Source: PFJX01 sp964542455
GTDB lineage: Bacteria; Pseudomonadota; Gammaproteobacteria; Burkholderiales; Thiobacillaceae
Length of the DNA stretch: 64,000 nt
Direction of reading: 5' to 3'
NCBI GenBank assembly: GCA_964542455.1
Contig: CAZIUC010000011.1
Span: forward strand, 44,489 to 108,488
Part shown: piece after piece, positions 1 through 8,131 of the stretch
Layout of the letters: the number at the start of each line of letters is the position of its first letter
How positions within the stretch are numbered: the first letter of the stretch is position 1
Made by a program: the position numbers and the translations under genes
Notes under the pieces: generated by a model
Told to the model about the DNA's origin: nothing
What the model saw: the letters and a program-made list of their open reading frames with translations, nothing else
Databases searched by the model: none

Positions 1-382
1 CGCCGTTTTTGCCGTCATTGCGGCCGAAGGCATAGAGCTTGCGTTCGCCGGTTGCGCAACGCATCCCCTCGAAGCTGGTGGTTTCCGCGCCGGAGGGGCT
101 TTTCACCACCATGCTGTAGCGCACCACGCCGTCCGCGCTGGCGCTGACCGAGGCGTAGTCGACGAAAAACTGGTTGCTGGAGCGGGCGCTCAGAGTGATG
201 GGGATGAAGTTTTCCGGCTTGGGGTAAGGCGGAAGCTGGTGTTGCAGTTCCTGCCACTTGGCGTTGTCGTCGAAAGCGTATTCGAAGTTGGACCACTTGT
301 TTTCCTCTCCCCAAACCAGCGGATCGGCGGCGTGGGCGGGCAAACAAGACAGGGCCAGGAACAGAAGGAAGGCGCGGCGCAT
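1..382 (-). CDS. CNP1-like family exported protein (partial, runs off left edge)
   Basis: The minus-strand reading frame starts at an ATG at 382 and runs off the window, so only the first 127 residues are seen. It opens with a signal peptide (MRRAFLLFLALSCLPAHAA) and continues with features I associate with the CNP1-like family (PF08750): an LPxxPK-type segment (LPPYPKPENFIP), FFVDYASV, DGVVRYSMVV, SPSGAETTSFEGMRC and YAFGRNDG. The family is mostly betaproteobacterial, of unknown function, and is probably periplasmic or a lipoprotein. No lipobox is obvious: the Cys in the signal peptide is not followed by a typical cleavage context. It lies downstream of ispH on the same strand. The family call rests on remembered motif similarity. 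Confidence 0.75.
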   Translation of the reverse strand, partial: MRRAFLLFLALSCLPAHAADPLVWGEENKWSNFEYAFDDNAKWQELQHQLPPYPKPENFIPITLSARSSNQFFVDYASVSASADGVVRYSMVVKSPSGAETTSFEGMRCATGERKLYAFGRNDGKNG

Positions 383-480
383 ATCAGTTTCGCGCGGCCG
401 TTCCGAAGGAACTGACCTCTCCCTTGGGGGGGACGAGCGCAGTGAGTCAGGGGGGCGTTTCATATCGGGCTCCAGAAAAT

Positions 481-1410
481 TCAGATTAGTAATCCCTTGG
501 GTAACGGGAAATTGACGTTTTCCTCGACGCCCTCCAGGGGGGTGAGTGTGCTGGCGCCGAGTTCACGCAGGCGTTGGATGACGCCTTCAACCAGAACTTC
601 CGGAGCCGAGGCGCCGGCGGTGACGCCCACATGCCGCTTCCCCTCCAACCACTCCGGCCGCAACTGGCCTGCGTTATCCACCATATAAGCGGGTGTGCCG
701 GCCTTGGCCGCGACTTCGCGCAAACGGTTGGAGTTGGAGCTGTTCGGTGAGCCGACCACGATCACCACGTCACATTGCGCGGTCAATGATTTCACCGCGT
801 CCTGGCGATTCTGGGTGGCGTAGCAGATGTCATCCTTCTTGGGGCCGCGTATTTTCGGAAAGCGCGCTCGTAGCGCCGCCACCACGCGACTGGCATCGTC
901 CATCGACAACGTGGTCTGGGTGACATAGGCCAGTTTCGTCGTGTCGGCCACGTTCAGCCTGGCGACATCCTCCGCGGTTTCCACCAGATGCATGCCGGCG
1001 TCCGACTGGCCCATGGTGCCTTCCACTTCCGGGTGGCCCTTGTGGCCGATCATGACGATCTCCAGGCCGGCTTCGCGCATCTTTTTTACTTCCACATGTA
1101 CTTTCGTGACCAGCGGGCAGGTGGCGTCATAGACATTGAAACCGCGCGCCTCGGCCTCGTGCCGCACCGCGAGCGACACGCCGTGGGCGCTGTAGATCAG
1201 GGTGGCGCCGGCCGGCACGTCGGCCAGATCTTCGATGAAGATCGCGCCCTTGGCCTTGAGGTCATCCACCACGAATTTGTTGTGGACGACTTCATGGCGC
1301 ACATAGATGGGCGCGCCATGTTTTTCCAGTGCGCGTTCGACGATGGTGATGGCGCGATCGACGCCGGCGCAGAAACCGCGCGGATTGGCCAGGAGAATGG
1401 TTTTAGACAT
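481..1410 (-). CDS. ispH: 4-hydroxy-3-methylbut-2-enyl diphosphate reductase
   Basis: IspH performs the last step of the MEP isoprenoid pathway, reducing HMBPP to IPP and DMAPP with a [4Fe-4S] cluster in the cytoplasm. The 309-aa product is the normal family length. The three cluster cysteines are present in NPRGFCAGV (Cys14), YDATCPLV and DDICYATQ, and the catalytic glutamate region TQTTLS and the SNSNRL segment are intact. It sits 2 nt downstream of the fkpB stop, so the two genes are likely co-transcribed, as in many proteobacteria. Upstream of fkpB the usual lspA is missing and is found 15 kb away, beyond a chemosensory operon. Confidence 0.97.
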   Translation of the reverse strand: MSKTILLANPRGFCAGVDRAITIVERALEKHGAPIYVRHEVVHNKFVVDDLKAKGAIFIEDLADVPAGATLIYSAHGVSLAVRHEAEARGFNVYDATCPLVTKVHVEVKKMREAGLEIVMIGHKGHPEVEGTMGQSDAGMHLVETAEDVARLNVADTTKLAYVTQTTLSMDDASRVVAALRARFPKIRGPKKDDICYATQNRQDAVKSLTAQCDVVIVVGSPNSSNSNRLREVAAKAGTPAYMVDNAGQLRPEWLEGKRHVGVTAGASAPEVLVEGVIQRLRELGASTLTPLEGVEENVNFPLPKGLLI

Positions 1411-1412
1411 GG

Positions 1413-1853
1413 TTATTTCGGTTCGATAGCGAGTATCTGGACTTCGAAGTTGACCGGCAGCCCGGCCAGCGGGTGGTTGAAATCGACGCGCACGGTGTCC
1501 GGGTCGATCTCCAACACCGCGCCGGTCAGCGTCTGGCCGTTGGGCAGGGTGAAATCGACGCTGCTGTTCACGGCGAGTTCCATATCGTCAGGAAAGTCGC
1601 CACGCGGCAGGCTATGGATCATGGCCGGATCATGCGAGCCGAACGCCTCGCCGGGGGCCAGGTCGAACAGCCGGTGGTCGCCGGCGCGCAAACCGAGCAA
1701 CAGGGTTTCCAGGCGCGGGTCGATTTCGCCGTGGCCGAGGGTAAAGGTCTCTGGTCCTTCGGTGAAAGTGTCGACCAGAATTTCGCTCTGGCAGGACAGG
1801 CGGTAATGCAAGGTGACCTGGTCACCCAGGCGCAGGGAAGCGGAATCCGTCAT
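1413..1853 (-). CDS. fkpB: FKBP-type peptidyl-prolyl isomerase, SlpA type
   Basis: This 146-aa protein has the SlyD/FkpB-type FKBP fold with an inserted-flap region (residues about 65-120) and no histidine-rich tail, which fits FkpB/SlpA rather than SlyD. Diagnostic segments are VTLHYRLS near the N-terminus, LGHGEIDPRLETLLLGL (the family has LGxGxxxPxxExxLxGL) and DFNHPLAG near the C-terminus. It catalyses cis-trans isomerisation at prolyl bonds and has chaperone activity in the cytoplasm. The order lspA-fkpB-ispH is widespread. Here fkpB and ispH stay together while lspA is separated. Confidence 0.93.
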   Translation of the reverse strand: MTDSASLRLGDQVTLHYRLSCQSEILVDTFTEGPETFTLGHGEIDPRLETLLLGLRAGDHRLFDLAPGEAFGSHDPAMIHSLPRGDFPDDMELAVNSSVDFTLPNGQTLTGAVLEIDPDTVRVDFNHPLAGLPVNFEVQILAIEPK

Positions 1854-1960
1854 GGGAATGGCAAGACAAGCGAACAGCGCGCGAGTTTACCGCCCACCCA
1901 GTCCACATTCCGAAATCCGAAGGCGCTATCGCGCTGACTCGTGACGCGGGCAGGCGAGGT

Positions 1961-2060
1961 TCCCCCCTTTGGAAAGGGGGGCTAGGGGGGATTTGCGGAC
2001 GCTTGGGCATGCGCCACCCGTGGAAAAATCCCCCTCTGTCCCCCTTTGGTAAAGGGGGAG
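1961..2060. repeat. Inverted repeat, family A (copy 1)
   Basis: A roughly 100-bp imperfect palindrome fills most of the fkpB-upstream gap. The left arm contains CCCCCCTTTGGAAAGGGGGG followed by GGGGGGATTT. The right arm mirrors this with AAATCCCCCT and CCCCCTTTGGTAAAGGGGG. Related copies lie at 29997, 46245, 49966 and 57221. There is no ORF inside, and the element falls between the GGDEF gene and fkpB. Confidence 0.85.
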
Positions 2061-2069
2061 GCCACTTCC

Positions 2070-2984
2070 TCATCCGCTGGTCACGACCCGGTCGCGCCCG
2101 GCCTGTTTGGCCAGATAAAGGCGGCGGTCGGCGAGGTTGAGCAAGTCGGCGGGGGGCAGGGGGGTGTCGGTTTCGAACAGGGCGACGCCGATGCTGCAGG
2201 TGATCGCGCCGATGGGCAGGTTGCCCAGGCTACTCTGGCTGGTCTGGCGCACGATGCGTTCGGCCACCTCGTGGCTCAAGGCCTGGCCGCAACAGGGCAG
2301 CAGAATCAGGAATTCCTCACCGCCGAAGCGCACCACGATATCCGACTCGCGCACCCAGGTGGTCAACTGCCGCGCGAAATCCTGCAGCACCCGGTCGCCG
2401 ACGGGATGGCCGTGACGGTCGTTGATCTCCTTGAAATGGTCCACGTCCAGCATCATGGCGGCGATCGGGTAATGGTGCCGCTGCGCCTGGCGCTGCTGAT
2501 GGTCCAGCCATTCCCACATGAAGCGGCGGTTGAACAGACCGGTCAGCGGGTCGCGGTTGACGTCGTGCTCCAGACGCTGTGCCACATCGTTTAGCGCTTC
2601 GGTGCGTAGCACGCTGCCGGTCACATCGATCACGCTGACCAGAGCCAGGCGTTCACTGTCCCGCTCGTAGGCCTCGATATGCACATGCTGGCGCATCAGG
2701 CCGAAGCCGTGCCGCGCGAGGTGCGGCAAGTCGATGGGAATCAGATAGCGATGCAGGGCTTGCGACAGAATCTGCGGCCCGCCGTTGCGCAGAACTTGCC
2801 CCACAGCCATCTGAAAGCGCGGATTGCGGAAGCCGGGGAACAGGTCTTCCAGGCGCTGTGAGATGGCGCGGGTGTCGGGAATGCCGGTGTGCTCGACCAG
2901 CCAGCGGTTCCAGTCGCGGATGCGCATCTGGCCATCCAGCACCAGGACGCCGATGGGCAGGGGGTCGTAGGGCTTGCTGTTCAT
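2070..2984 (-). CDS. Diguanylate cyclase with PAS-like sensor
   Basis: This 304-aa protein has an N-terminal PAS-like region (residues about 8-125, beginning LPIGVLVLDGQMRIRDWNRW) and a C-terminal GGDEF domain (about 145-300). The active-site loop reads GGEEF, an active variant, preceded by an inhibitory-site RESD five residues upstream, so product inhibition is expected. It should make cyclic-di-GMP from two GTP in the cytoplasm. It is the last gene of the chemosensory operon, 17 nt after cheC. It lacks the receiver domain of WspR, so any control by the CheA phosphorelay would have to be indirect. That is an inference from position. Confidence 0.93.
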   Translation of the reverse strand: MNSKPYDPLPIGVLVLDGQMRIRDWNRWLVEHTGIPDTRAISQRLEDLFPGFRNPRFQMAVGQVLRNGGPQILSQALHRYLIPIDLPHLARHGFGLMRQHVHIEAYERDSERLALVSVIDVTGSVLRTEALNDVAQRLEHDVNRDPLTGLFNRRFMWEWLDHQQRQAQRHHYPIAAMMLDVDHFKEINDRHGHPVGDRVLQDFARQLTTWVRESDIVVRFGGEEFLILLPCCGQALSHEVAERIVRQTSQSSLGNLPIGAITCSIGVALFETDTPLPPADLLNLADRRLYLAKQAGRDRVVTSG

Positions 2985-3001
2985 GGTTGCCTTCGCTGGG
3001 G

Positions 3002-3616
3002 TTAATCCGCGGCCAGGATCAGGGCCTGAACCGCGAACATCACCTTTTCCGCCGCAGCCGCCGACAGTATCAGCAGGATGGCCCCATCCAGTTCGCGCCG
3101 GGTGGCGGTCAGGCGAGTGTGGATCAGCAGTGCCGGCTGCTCCGCGTGATCCAGCGTCGCGTCGTTGAACATGTCCTGAGCGGAGGCTTCGGCGAAGCGC
3201 GGCACGGAGACGTCGATACGCAGTTCCAGCATGTCCGCCATGGCGCTGACGCAGGAGGAAATGAGGATGTTGCCGATTTCGGTCATCGCCTCATGTTCGA
3301 ACGCACGCAGGTCCAGGGCATGCAGCGGCGCGGCGTGCCCGAGCAGATCCTGGAACAGGAGTTGGCTGCCGCTTGCGGGTAGCAGCAGGGCGATGCGGCC
3401 GCTCAATTCACCGGACATGCGTTGGTAGACGCAGGACAGCTCGCCGCCCTTGCTGTCGAGCTGCGCGCTGGCCTCGCTCGCGGTACAGAGCTCAACGCGC
3501 GGCACCGCGATTCGAATCGGTTCGTTCAGGAGGATGGAAAGCTGGCGCGCGGCCCGGCTGATGCCGATATTGCCCAGTTCGGTGAGCACGTCGCGTTGCG
3601 CGTCCGACAGATGCAT
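3002..3616 (-). CDS. cheC: CheC-type CheY-P phosphatase
   Basis: The 204-aa protein is tandem, with two CheC/CheX-type phosphatase signatures of form ExxN. They are TELGNIGISRAARQLS (Glu13, Asn16) and MTEIGNILISSCVSAM in the second half, each at the start of a helix. Two such sites indicate CheC rather than CheX, which has one. It would hydrolyse phospho-aspartate on receiver proteins. The start is the ATG at 3616, 11 nt after the stop of the Hpt-like-REC gene; a longer frame upstream overlaps that gene and lacks family similarity. CheC is common in Gram-positives and archaea and less so in proteobacteria, where CheZ is typical. Confidence 0.85.
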   Translation of the reverse strand: MHLSDAQRDVLTELGNIGISRAARQLSILLNEPIRIAVPRVELCTASEASAQLDSKGGELSCVYQRMSGELSGRIALLLPASGSQLLFQDLLGHAAPLHALDLRAFEHEAMTEIGNILISSCVSAMADMLELRIDVSVPRFAEASAQDMFNDATLDHAEQPALLIHTRLTATRRELDGAILLILSAAAAEKVMFAVQALILAAD

Positions 3617-3627
3617 CGTTTGCCGCC

Positions 3628-4434
3628 CTAAGCGGTGGTCCGCAGCACGGTGGCGATCTTGTCGCCGCTCACCGGCTTTTCCAGCACCCCGGCGAAACCC
3701 GCCGCGCGCGCTTCGTCGAGTACAGCCTGCTGCACATTGGCGGTGAGCAGGATACAACATGGGTTGAGTCCGGCCGCGCGCAGATCGCGGGCGATCTCAA
3801 CGCCATTGCAGTCGGGCATGTTGTAGTCCAGGAACACCACGTCCGGCCGGACTTCCAGCGCGATCCGCAGCGCGTTTTCGGCATCCCCCGCTTCATGTAC
3901 GACGTGCCCGCTGTCCGCCGGCATATGAATCCGGAACAGCAGCCGCGAGGTGGAGGAATCATCCACCACCAGCAGCACCAGCGGACGCTCGCCGAGTGCG
4001 CAGGGTGAAAGCTCGTCCAGGCTGGCGCGCTGCATCAGGGTCTGCATGCTGCTGAGCATCTCGCGCATCGGCATTTCCGGCTCATTGACGGCGAGCAGTT
4101 CGATCAACGGCGTCTTGCGGCACTGCTCCAGCAGCGCGGTGACCGCCTGGGTGAGCAGCGCGTGGGTTTCCTCATGTTGGCCGCCGCGTTTCAGGTGGCG
4201 CAATAGCCGCGCGTAGCCCGCCACCACCCGGCTGTAGTGTTCCAGCCAGGGCAGGTCCACCGCGCGCGCGCCGCCGTGCAGGCTGTCGAATTCCTGGTGG
4301 ACCTGATCGTAGTCGCAGCCTTCCGGTCCTTGCTCCAGGCTGGCGAGCGCTCGCGCCAGACGTTCCCGCGTCTCCTTGCAGAAGACATCCAGAAGGGCTT
4401 CACGCGACAACGGTGTGTCTTGAGGAGACATCAT
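3628..4434 (-). CDS. Hpt-like domain fused to a response-regulator receiver
   Basis: This is a 268-aa protein. Residues about 10-110 are all-helical and resemble an Hpt four-helix domain. Residues about 145-265 are a receiver with VVDDSS, the phospho-acceptor in VVFLDYNMPD and a C-terminal EKP. At the Hpt active-site helix the segment DSLHGGARAVDL aligns with HNIKGAARGVGL of the neighbouring CheA, placing Asp where the phospho-His should be. The Hpt is therefore probably non-phosphorylatable, possibly a docking domain. Its ATG shares one base with the cheB stop (TGATG), indicating translational coupling. A second ATG follows at 4431. Confidence 0.82.
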   Translation of the reverse strand: MMSPQDTPLSREALLDVFCKETRERLARALASLEQGPEGCDYDQVHQEFDSLHGGARAVDLPWLEHYSRVVAGYARLLRHLKRGGQHEETHALLTQAVTALLEQCRKTPLIELLAVNEPEMPMREMLSSMQTLMQRASLDELSPCALGERPLVLLVVDDSSTSRLLFRIHMPADSGHVVHEAGDAENALRIALEVRPDVVFLDYNMPDCNGVEIARDLRAAGLNPCCILLTANVQQAVLDEARAAGFAGVLEKPVSGDKIATVLRTTA

Positions 4435-5477
4435 CAACTCCTTGCCAGTTCGATGAGATGGGAGGGAATACGCGCCAACGGTACCACCTGATCCACGCAG
4501 CCGGCGGCGCGCGCCGCGCCAGGCATGCCGTAGACCACGGAGCTTTCCTCGTCCTGGGCGAAGACATGGCCGCCGGCGCGGTGCAGGGCGACCAGGCCGT
4601 CGCTGCCGTCCGAACCCATGCCGGTGAAGATGCCGCCGATCGCGGTGGCGCCGCAACAGCGCGCCAGGGAATGGAACAGGGCGGTGGCCGAGGGCCGGAA
4701 CCGTTCGATAGGCGGCTCCGAAGACAAGCGTGTAAGCAGGCGGCCATCGTGGCGCGCCACTTCCAGATGCTGCGCATCCGGCGCGATATAGACGGTGCCC
4801 GCCTGCAAGGGTTGGTTCGCCTTGGCCAGACACACTTCCAGCAGGGTCTGGCCACATAGCCAGTTGACCAGACCGCCGACGAAGCCGGGCGAGATGTGTT
4901 GCACCACCAGGAGCGGTAGCGGATAGCCAATCGGCATGCCGGCCAGCAGCGTGGACAATGCCTGCGGCCCGCCGGTGGATAGCGCCAATCCGACCACCTC
5001 GTGGTGGTCGCCGCCGCGGCGTGGCACCGGAGCCTGGAAGATCGCCGCGCTCGGCTGCGGGCGGCGCCGGCGCACCACTTTCACCTCGGCCATCGCGCGC
5101 ACCGTTTCCACCAGGTCGCGCCGTATCCTTTCGAAATCGGGATGACTCAGGCCGCGCGGCTTCTCGATCACCGCCAGCGCGCCTTCCTCGATGGCGCGGA
5201 AAGTGATGCGCAATTCCTCGTCGTCCACGCTGGAACTGATCACCACGATGGGTAGCGGCTGCGTCGCCATGATCATGCGCGTGGCTTCGAAACCATCCAT
5301 CACCGGCATGCGGATGTCCATGGTCACCATATCCGGCTTCAGCTCATGCGCCAGGGTCACCGCCTCGCGGCCATCGCGCGCGCGCCCGACCACTCGCATG
5401 TCCGGCTCGGCCTGGAATATCCCCCGCAGCAGGACGGCGACGACGTCGGAGTCTTCGGTAATGAGAATGTTGATCAT
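4434..5477 (-). CDS. cheB: CheB protein-glutamate methylesterase
   Basis: The 347-aa protein combines a receiver (residues 1-120, EDSD acidic pair and MDIRMPVMDG phospho-acceptor) with a C-terminal methylesterase domain (about 155-345). The catalytic triad is visible as Ser in ALSTGGPQ, His in VVQHISPGF and Asp in GIFTGMGSDG. It demethylates and deamidates receptor glutamates when phosphorylated by CheA. It is normal length and complete. Its ATG overlaps the stop of the four-helix-bundle gene upstream (ATGA), and that gene separates it from cheA. The heptamer array 5484-5516 lies directly in front of the start codon. Confidence 0.95.
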   Translation of the reverse strand: MINILITEDSDVVAVLLRGIFQAEPDMRVVGRARDGREAVTLAHELKPDMVTMDIRMPVMDGFEATRMIMATQPLPIVVISSSVDDEELRITFRAIEEGALAVIEKPRGLSHPDFERIRRDLVETVRAMAEVKVVRRRRPQPSAAIFQAPVPRRGGDHHEVVGLALSTGGPQALSTLLAGMPIGYPLPLLVVQHISPGFVGGLVNWLCGQTLLEVCLAKANQPLQAGTVYIAPDAQHLEVARHDGRLLTRLSSEPPIERFRPSATALFHSLARCCGATAIGGIFTGMGSDGSDGLVALHRAGGHVFAQDEESSVVYGMPGAARAAGCVDQVVPLARIPSHLIELARS

Positions 5478-5866
5478 CTCGGCGATTTCGGATTTCGGAT
5501 TTCGGATTTCGGATTTGTCGTTGACCGTGCGCTGTTGATGCTGGCGATGATGATCGCCAACAGTTCATTGGCCTCCGATTTCAAGGGGGCGATGGTGGCC
5601 TGAGGCAGTAGATTTGCCTCTTCCATCAACTCGAACCAGTAAATGCATTCATCCGCCTCTTCTTCCACGATGCCAAGTTTGGCAATGAACTCCGCCCGCG
5701 ATCTGGCCCGGCAAGCCGCACGGTAATTCGCCCCCACCGCCGTCCCCGCCCGCATCACCTGACGCCCAATTACCGTGGAAGACATGGATTTCGGCATCCC
5801 CTCCACCAACTGAATCACCGCCAAAGCAAACCGGCGTGTACGCAACTTCAACGTCTCCTTATCCAT
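5474..5866 (-). CDS. Four-helix-bundle protein, S23/Avd-like (23S rRNA intervening-sequence protein family)
   Basis: This is a 130-aa helical protein. Residues about 5-112 match the S23/IVP-type four-helix bundle (PF05635/TIGR02436): a basic first helix, GTAVGANYRAACRARSR, AEFIAKLGIVEEEADECIYW and an ELMEEANLL helix. Relatives are encoded in rRNA intervening sequences and as accessory proteins of diversity-generating retroelements. Function here is unknown; nucleic-acid binding is inferred. The last residues (about 117-128, NPKSEIRNPKSPR) are translated from the heptamer array. The gene is flanked by inverted heptamer arrays on both sides and fills the cheA-cheB junction exactly, which looks like a later insertion into the operon. 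Confidence 0.85.
   Translation of the reverse strand: MDKETLKLRTRRFALAVIQLVEGMPKSMSSTVIGRQVMRAGTAVGANYRAACRARSRAEFIAKLGIVEEEADECIYWFELMEEANLLPQATIAPLKSEANELLAIIIASINSARSTTNPKSEIRNPKSPR
5484..5516. repeat. Heptamer array, family B (left flank of S23 gene)
   Basis: This is a tandem array of GATTTCG, 4.7 units read on the plus strand. It lies within the 3' end of the four-helix-bundle gene and 7 nt in front of the cheB ATG. It is in opposite orientation to the array at 5880-5914, so the two frame the gene as terminal inverted repeats. Confidence 0.95.
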
Positions 5867-5879
5867 TTACCCTCCACCC

Positions 5880-5914
5880 CGAAATCCGAAATCCGAAATC
5901 CGAAATCCGAAATC
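5880..5914. repeat. Heptamer array, family B (right flank of S23 gene)
   Basis: Five perfect units of CGAAATC, the reverse complement of the array at 5484-5516. The array abuts cheA so tightly that its last bases form part of the cheA stop codon (TGA at 5913-5915 on the minus strand). Confidence 0.95.
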
Positions 5915-8129
5915 ATAAGAGTTGTCCCACCACTTCCAGCAGTTCTCGCGTTTCGAAGCTGCTTTTCACGACATAGGCGTCGGCGCGGACTTCCAGGCCG
6001 CGGCGGCGGTGTTCCTCGCTGCCCAGCGAAGTGACGATGACGATCGGGAGATCGGCCAGGCGGGTATCGCCGCGAATGCGGCGGGTGAGTTCGAAACCAT
6101 CCAGTTCGGGCATTTCCACATCCGTGATGAGTAGATCGAAGCTGCCGTTGTGCAGCGCTTCCCAGGCTTGTTCACCGTCGGCGGCGACCTGCACGCGGTA
6201 ACCGGCGTTTTCCAGGATGCTCTGTTCCAGAGTGCGGGTGGTGATGGAGTCGTCGGCGATCAGGATGCGCCGCGCCGGGCGCGCTTCCGCGTGAGCATGC
6301 GAGACAGCGCGGCCACTGGTGCCCAGGGCGCTGGCGAGCAGATCGCCCACCGCCAGCACCAGCAGGATGTCGCCGTCGCGCCCGAGGGTGCCGCCGGCGA
6401 TGTGGCGCACCGCGACCAGGGGCGGCGCGAGCGGCTTGACCACCATTTCGCGCTCGCCCAGGACGTGGTCGACACGCAGCGCCACACGCTGCCAGCCACG
6501 CCGTATCACCACCACGCTGATGAGTTCGGCAAAGTCGTCCAGCGTGCCACGGTGCCCGAGCAGGGTGGCCAGATCGCGCAACGGCACCGGCGTATCGTCC
6601 ACCGTCACCGCCTGGCTGCCCGATACCTCCAGAATCTGAGCCGGCGTCAGTTCCAGAATGCGTTGCACATACAGGCTGGGCATGGCGAACACCTGGCCGG
6701 CCGCGCGCACCAGCAGGCCGTGGTCGCTGGCCAGGGTGAGCGGCAGGCAGAGGCGGAAGCGGGTGCCGCCGTTCAGTTCCGTCTCCACCGCGATGCGCCC
6801 GCCCAACGCTTGCAGGTTCACTTGCACCACGTCCAGTCCGACGCCGCGCCCGGAGACCTCGCTTACCTGGTCGCGGGTGCTGAATCCGGGGCGGAACAGA
6901 TAGTCGAGCAGTTGGCGCGAAGTCATGGCGGCGACTTCCTCATCACTGGCCAGACCGAGCTCGCGGATGCGGCCACGTACCCGTGTGGTATTGATTCCGG
7001 CACCGTCGTCGGACACCGTGATCACCACCGACTGCCCTTCCCGTTCCAGGCGCAGAGTAATCAGGCCGGTCTCCACTTTGCCCATGAGTCGGCGCTGCGT
7101 CGCTTCTTCGATGCCGTGGTCCACTGCATTACGCAGCAGGTGGACGAGCGGGTCGCGCAGCGCGTCCAGGATGGCGCGATCCATTTCCAGACGCTCGCCT
7201 TCCAGTACCAGTTCCGCGCGCTTGCCCAGGTCGCGCGCCAGGTCGCGCACGGTCAGCACGAACGGTTTGAGCACGCTCTCCGCCGGCACCATGCGCAGAT
7301 CGCGCACGTCCTCGCGCAGGCCGGTGGCCAAGGGGCGCAACTGCGCCACGGTGGCGCGCAGCCCGCGTTGCATGGAATCCGCCAGACGCTCGATTTCCAG
7401 AATCAGATCGCTGGCTTCAATCAGAAGATGGCGATCCAGGGCAATTTCGGATTTCGGATTTCGGATTTCGGATGGGTATGCCACCTGGTCATGCCGGCTC
7501 TGGTTCAGTTGCTCCCAGATCTGCTTCAGGCGTTGCGCCAGATCGTGTTGCTGACGGCTCACCTGGTAATGATCGTCGATGCGGATCTTGCTGGCCTGCA
7601 ACTCTTCCGCCAGGTCGGCGATGCGGTCCAGGCGCGCCACCGGCAGGCGGATCGTGTCCGGTAGCGGCCGCGCCAGGGCGGCGGTCGAGGGGGCCTCGCT
7701 CGGGGGCGGCATGGCTCCTCCCGCGGCTACCGCGCACAGGCGTTGCAGCAGGTCGGCGCTGGCCTGACCGATAGGGTTGCCCGCCATTTCCGCCTCGACC
7801 AGGCCGCGCATTCCTTCCACCGCGGAGAGGCACAATTCAACCAGGCCTGGCTGGTGGGCCACGGTCTCGCGCTTGAGCGCGGAGAACAGGTCTTCCAGGG
7901 CATGCGCCAGTTCCGCCGCCCGCTCCAGGCCGACGCCGCGCGCCGCGCCCTTGATGTTGTGGGCGGCGCGAAAGATCGCGTCGAGGATTTGCGTCCGCGG
8001 CGTGCCCGTGGCTCCCTGCTCCAGCGCCAGCAAACCATCGACGATGGCCTGCAGGCGCTCTTCCAGTTGGGCGCTGAAGGTTTGCAGCAGTTGCTGCATC
8101 AAGCGTGGGTCGATGTCGGAGCGGGGCAT
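5913..8129 (-). CDS. cheA: CheA-type histidine kinase with C-terminal receiver (hybrid CheA)
   Basis: This is a 738-aa hybrid kinase. Domains in order: Hpt (about 8-105, phospho-His57 in AAHNIKGAARG), dimerisation helices (about 155-290), HATPase (about 300-435, HLLRNAVDHGIE and SGRGVGLDVV), CheW-like coupling domain (about 440-575) and a C-terminal receiver (about 615-738, ITDVEMPELDG). The separate CheY-binding P2 domain is absent, as in WspE/PilL-type kinases. Residues about 220-229 (SEIRNPKSEI) are encoded by a heptamer array inserted in frame inside the dimerisation-domain region. The architecture and TPR-bearing CheR partner suggest a Wsp-like alternative pathway rather than flagellar switching. 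Confidence 0.95.
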   Translation of the reverse strand: MPRSDIDPRLMQQLLQTFSAQLEERLQAIVDGLLALEQGATGTPRTQILDAIFRAAHNIKGAARGVGLERAAELAHALEDLFSALKRETVAHQPGLVELCLSAVEGMRGLVEAEMAGNPIGQASADLLQRLCAVAAGGAMPPPSEAPSTAALARPLPDTIRLPVARLDRIADLAEELQASKIRIDDHYQVSRQQHDLAQRLKQIWEQLNQSRHDQVAYPSEIRNPKSEIALDRHLLIEASDLILEIERLADSMQRGLRATVAQLRPLATGLREDVRDLRMVPAESVLKPFVLTVRDLARDLGKRAELVLEGERLEMDRAILDALRDPLVHLLRNAVDHGIEEATQRRLMGKVETGLITLRLEREGQSVVITVSDDGAGINTTRVRGRIRELGLASDEEVAAMTSRQLLDYLFRPGFSTRDQVSEVSGRGVGLDVVQVNLQALGGRIAVETELNGGTRFRLCLPLTLASDHGLLVRAAGQVFAMPSLYVQRILELTPAQILEVSGSQAVTVDDTPVPLRDLATLLGHRGTLDDFAELISVVVIRRGWQRVALRVDHVLGEREMVVKPLAPPLVAVRHIAGGTLGRDGDILLVLAVGDLLASALGTSGRAVSHAHAEARPARRILIADDSITTRTLEQSILENAGYRVQVAADGEQAWEALHNGSFDLLITDVEMPELDGFELTRRIRGDTRLADLPIVIVTSLGSEEHRRRGLEVRADAYVVKSSFETRELLEVVGQLL
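7444..7471. repeat. Heptamer array, family B, inside cheA
   Basis: Four units of ATTTCGG in frame within cheA. The array is 28 bp with flanking partial bases and is read as SEIRNPKSEI in the kinase. The conserved coding frame continues on both sides. Confidence 0.9.
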
Positions 8130-8131
8130 TA

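Noticed and set aside
1961..2060. Family A repeats as rho-independent terminators
   Set aside because: They occur inside coding frames of mutL, coaE and trpC, and lack U-tracts, so termination cannot be their general role.
5880..5914. Heptamer arrays as a CRISPR array
   Set aside because: Units are contiguous 7-mers without spacers of uniform length, no cas genes are present, and copies are scattered through genes.
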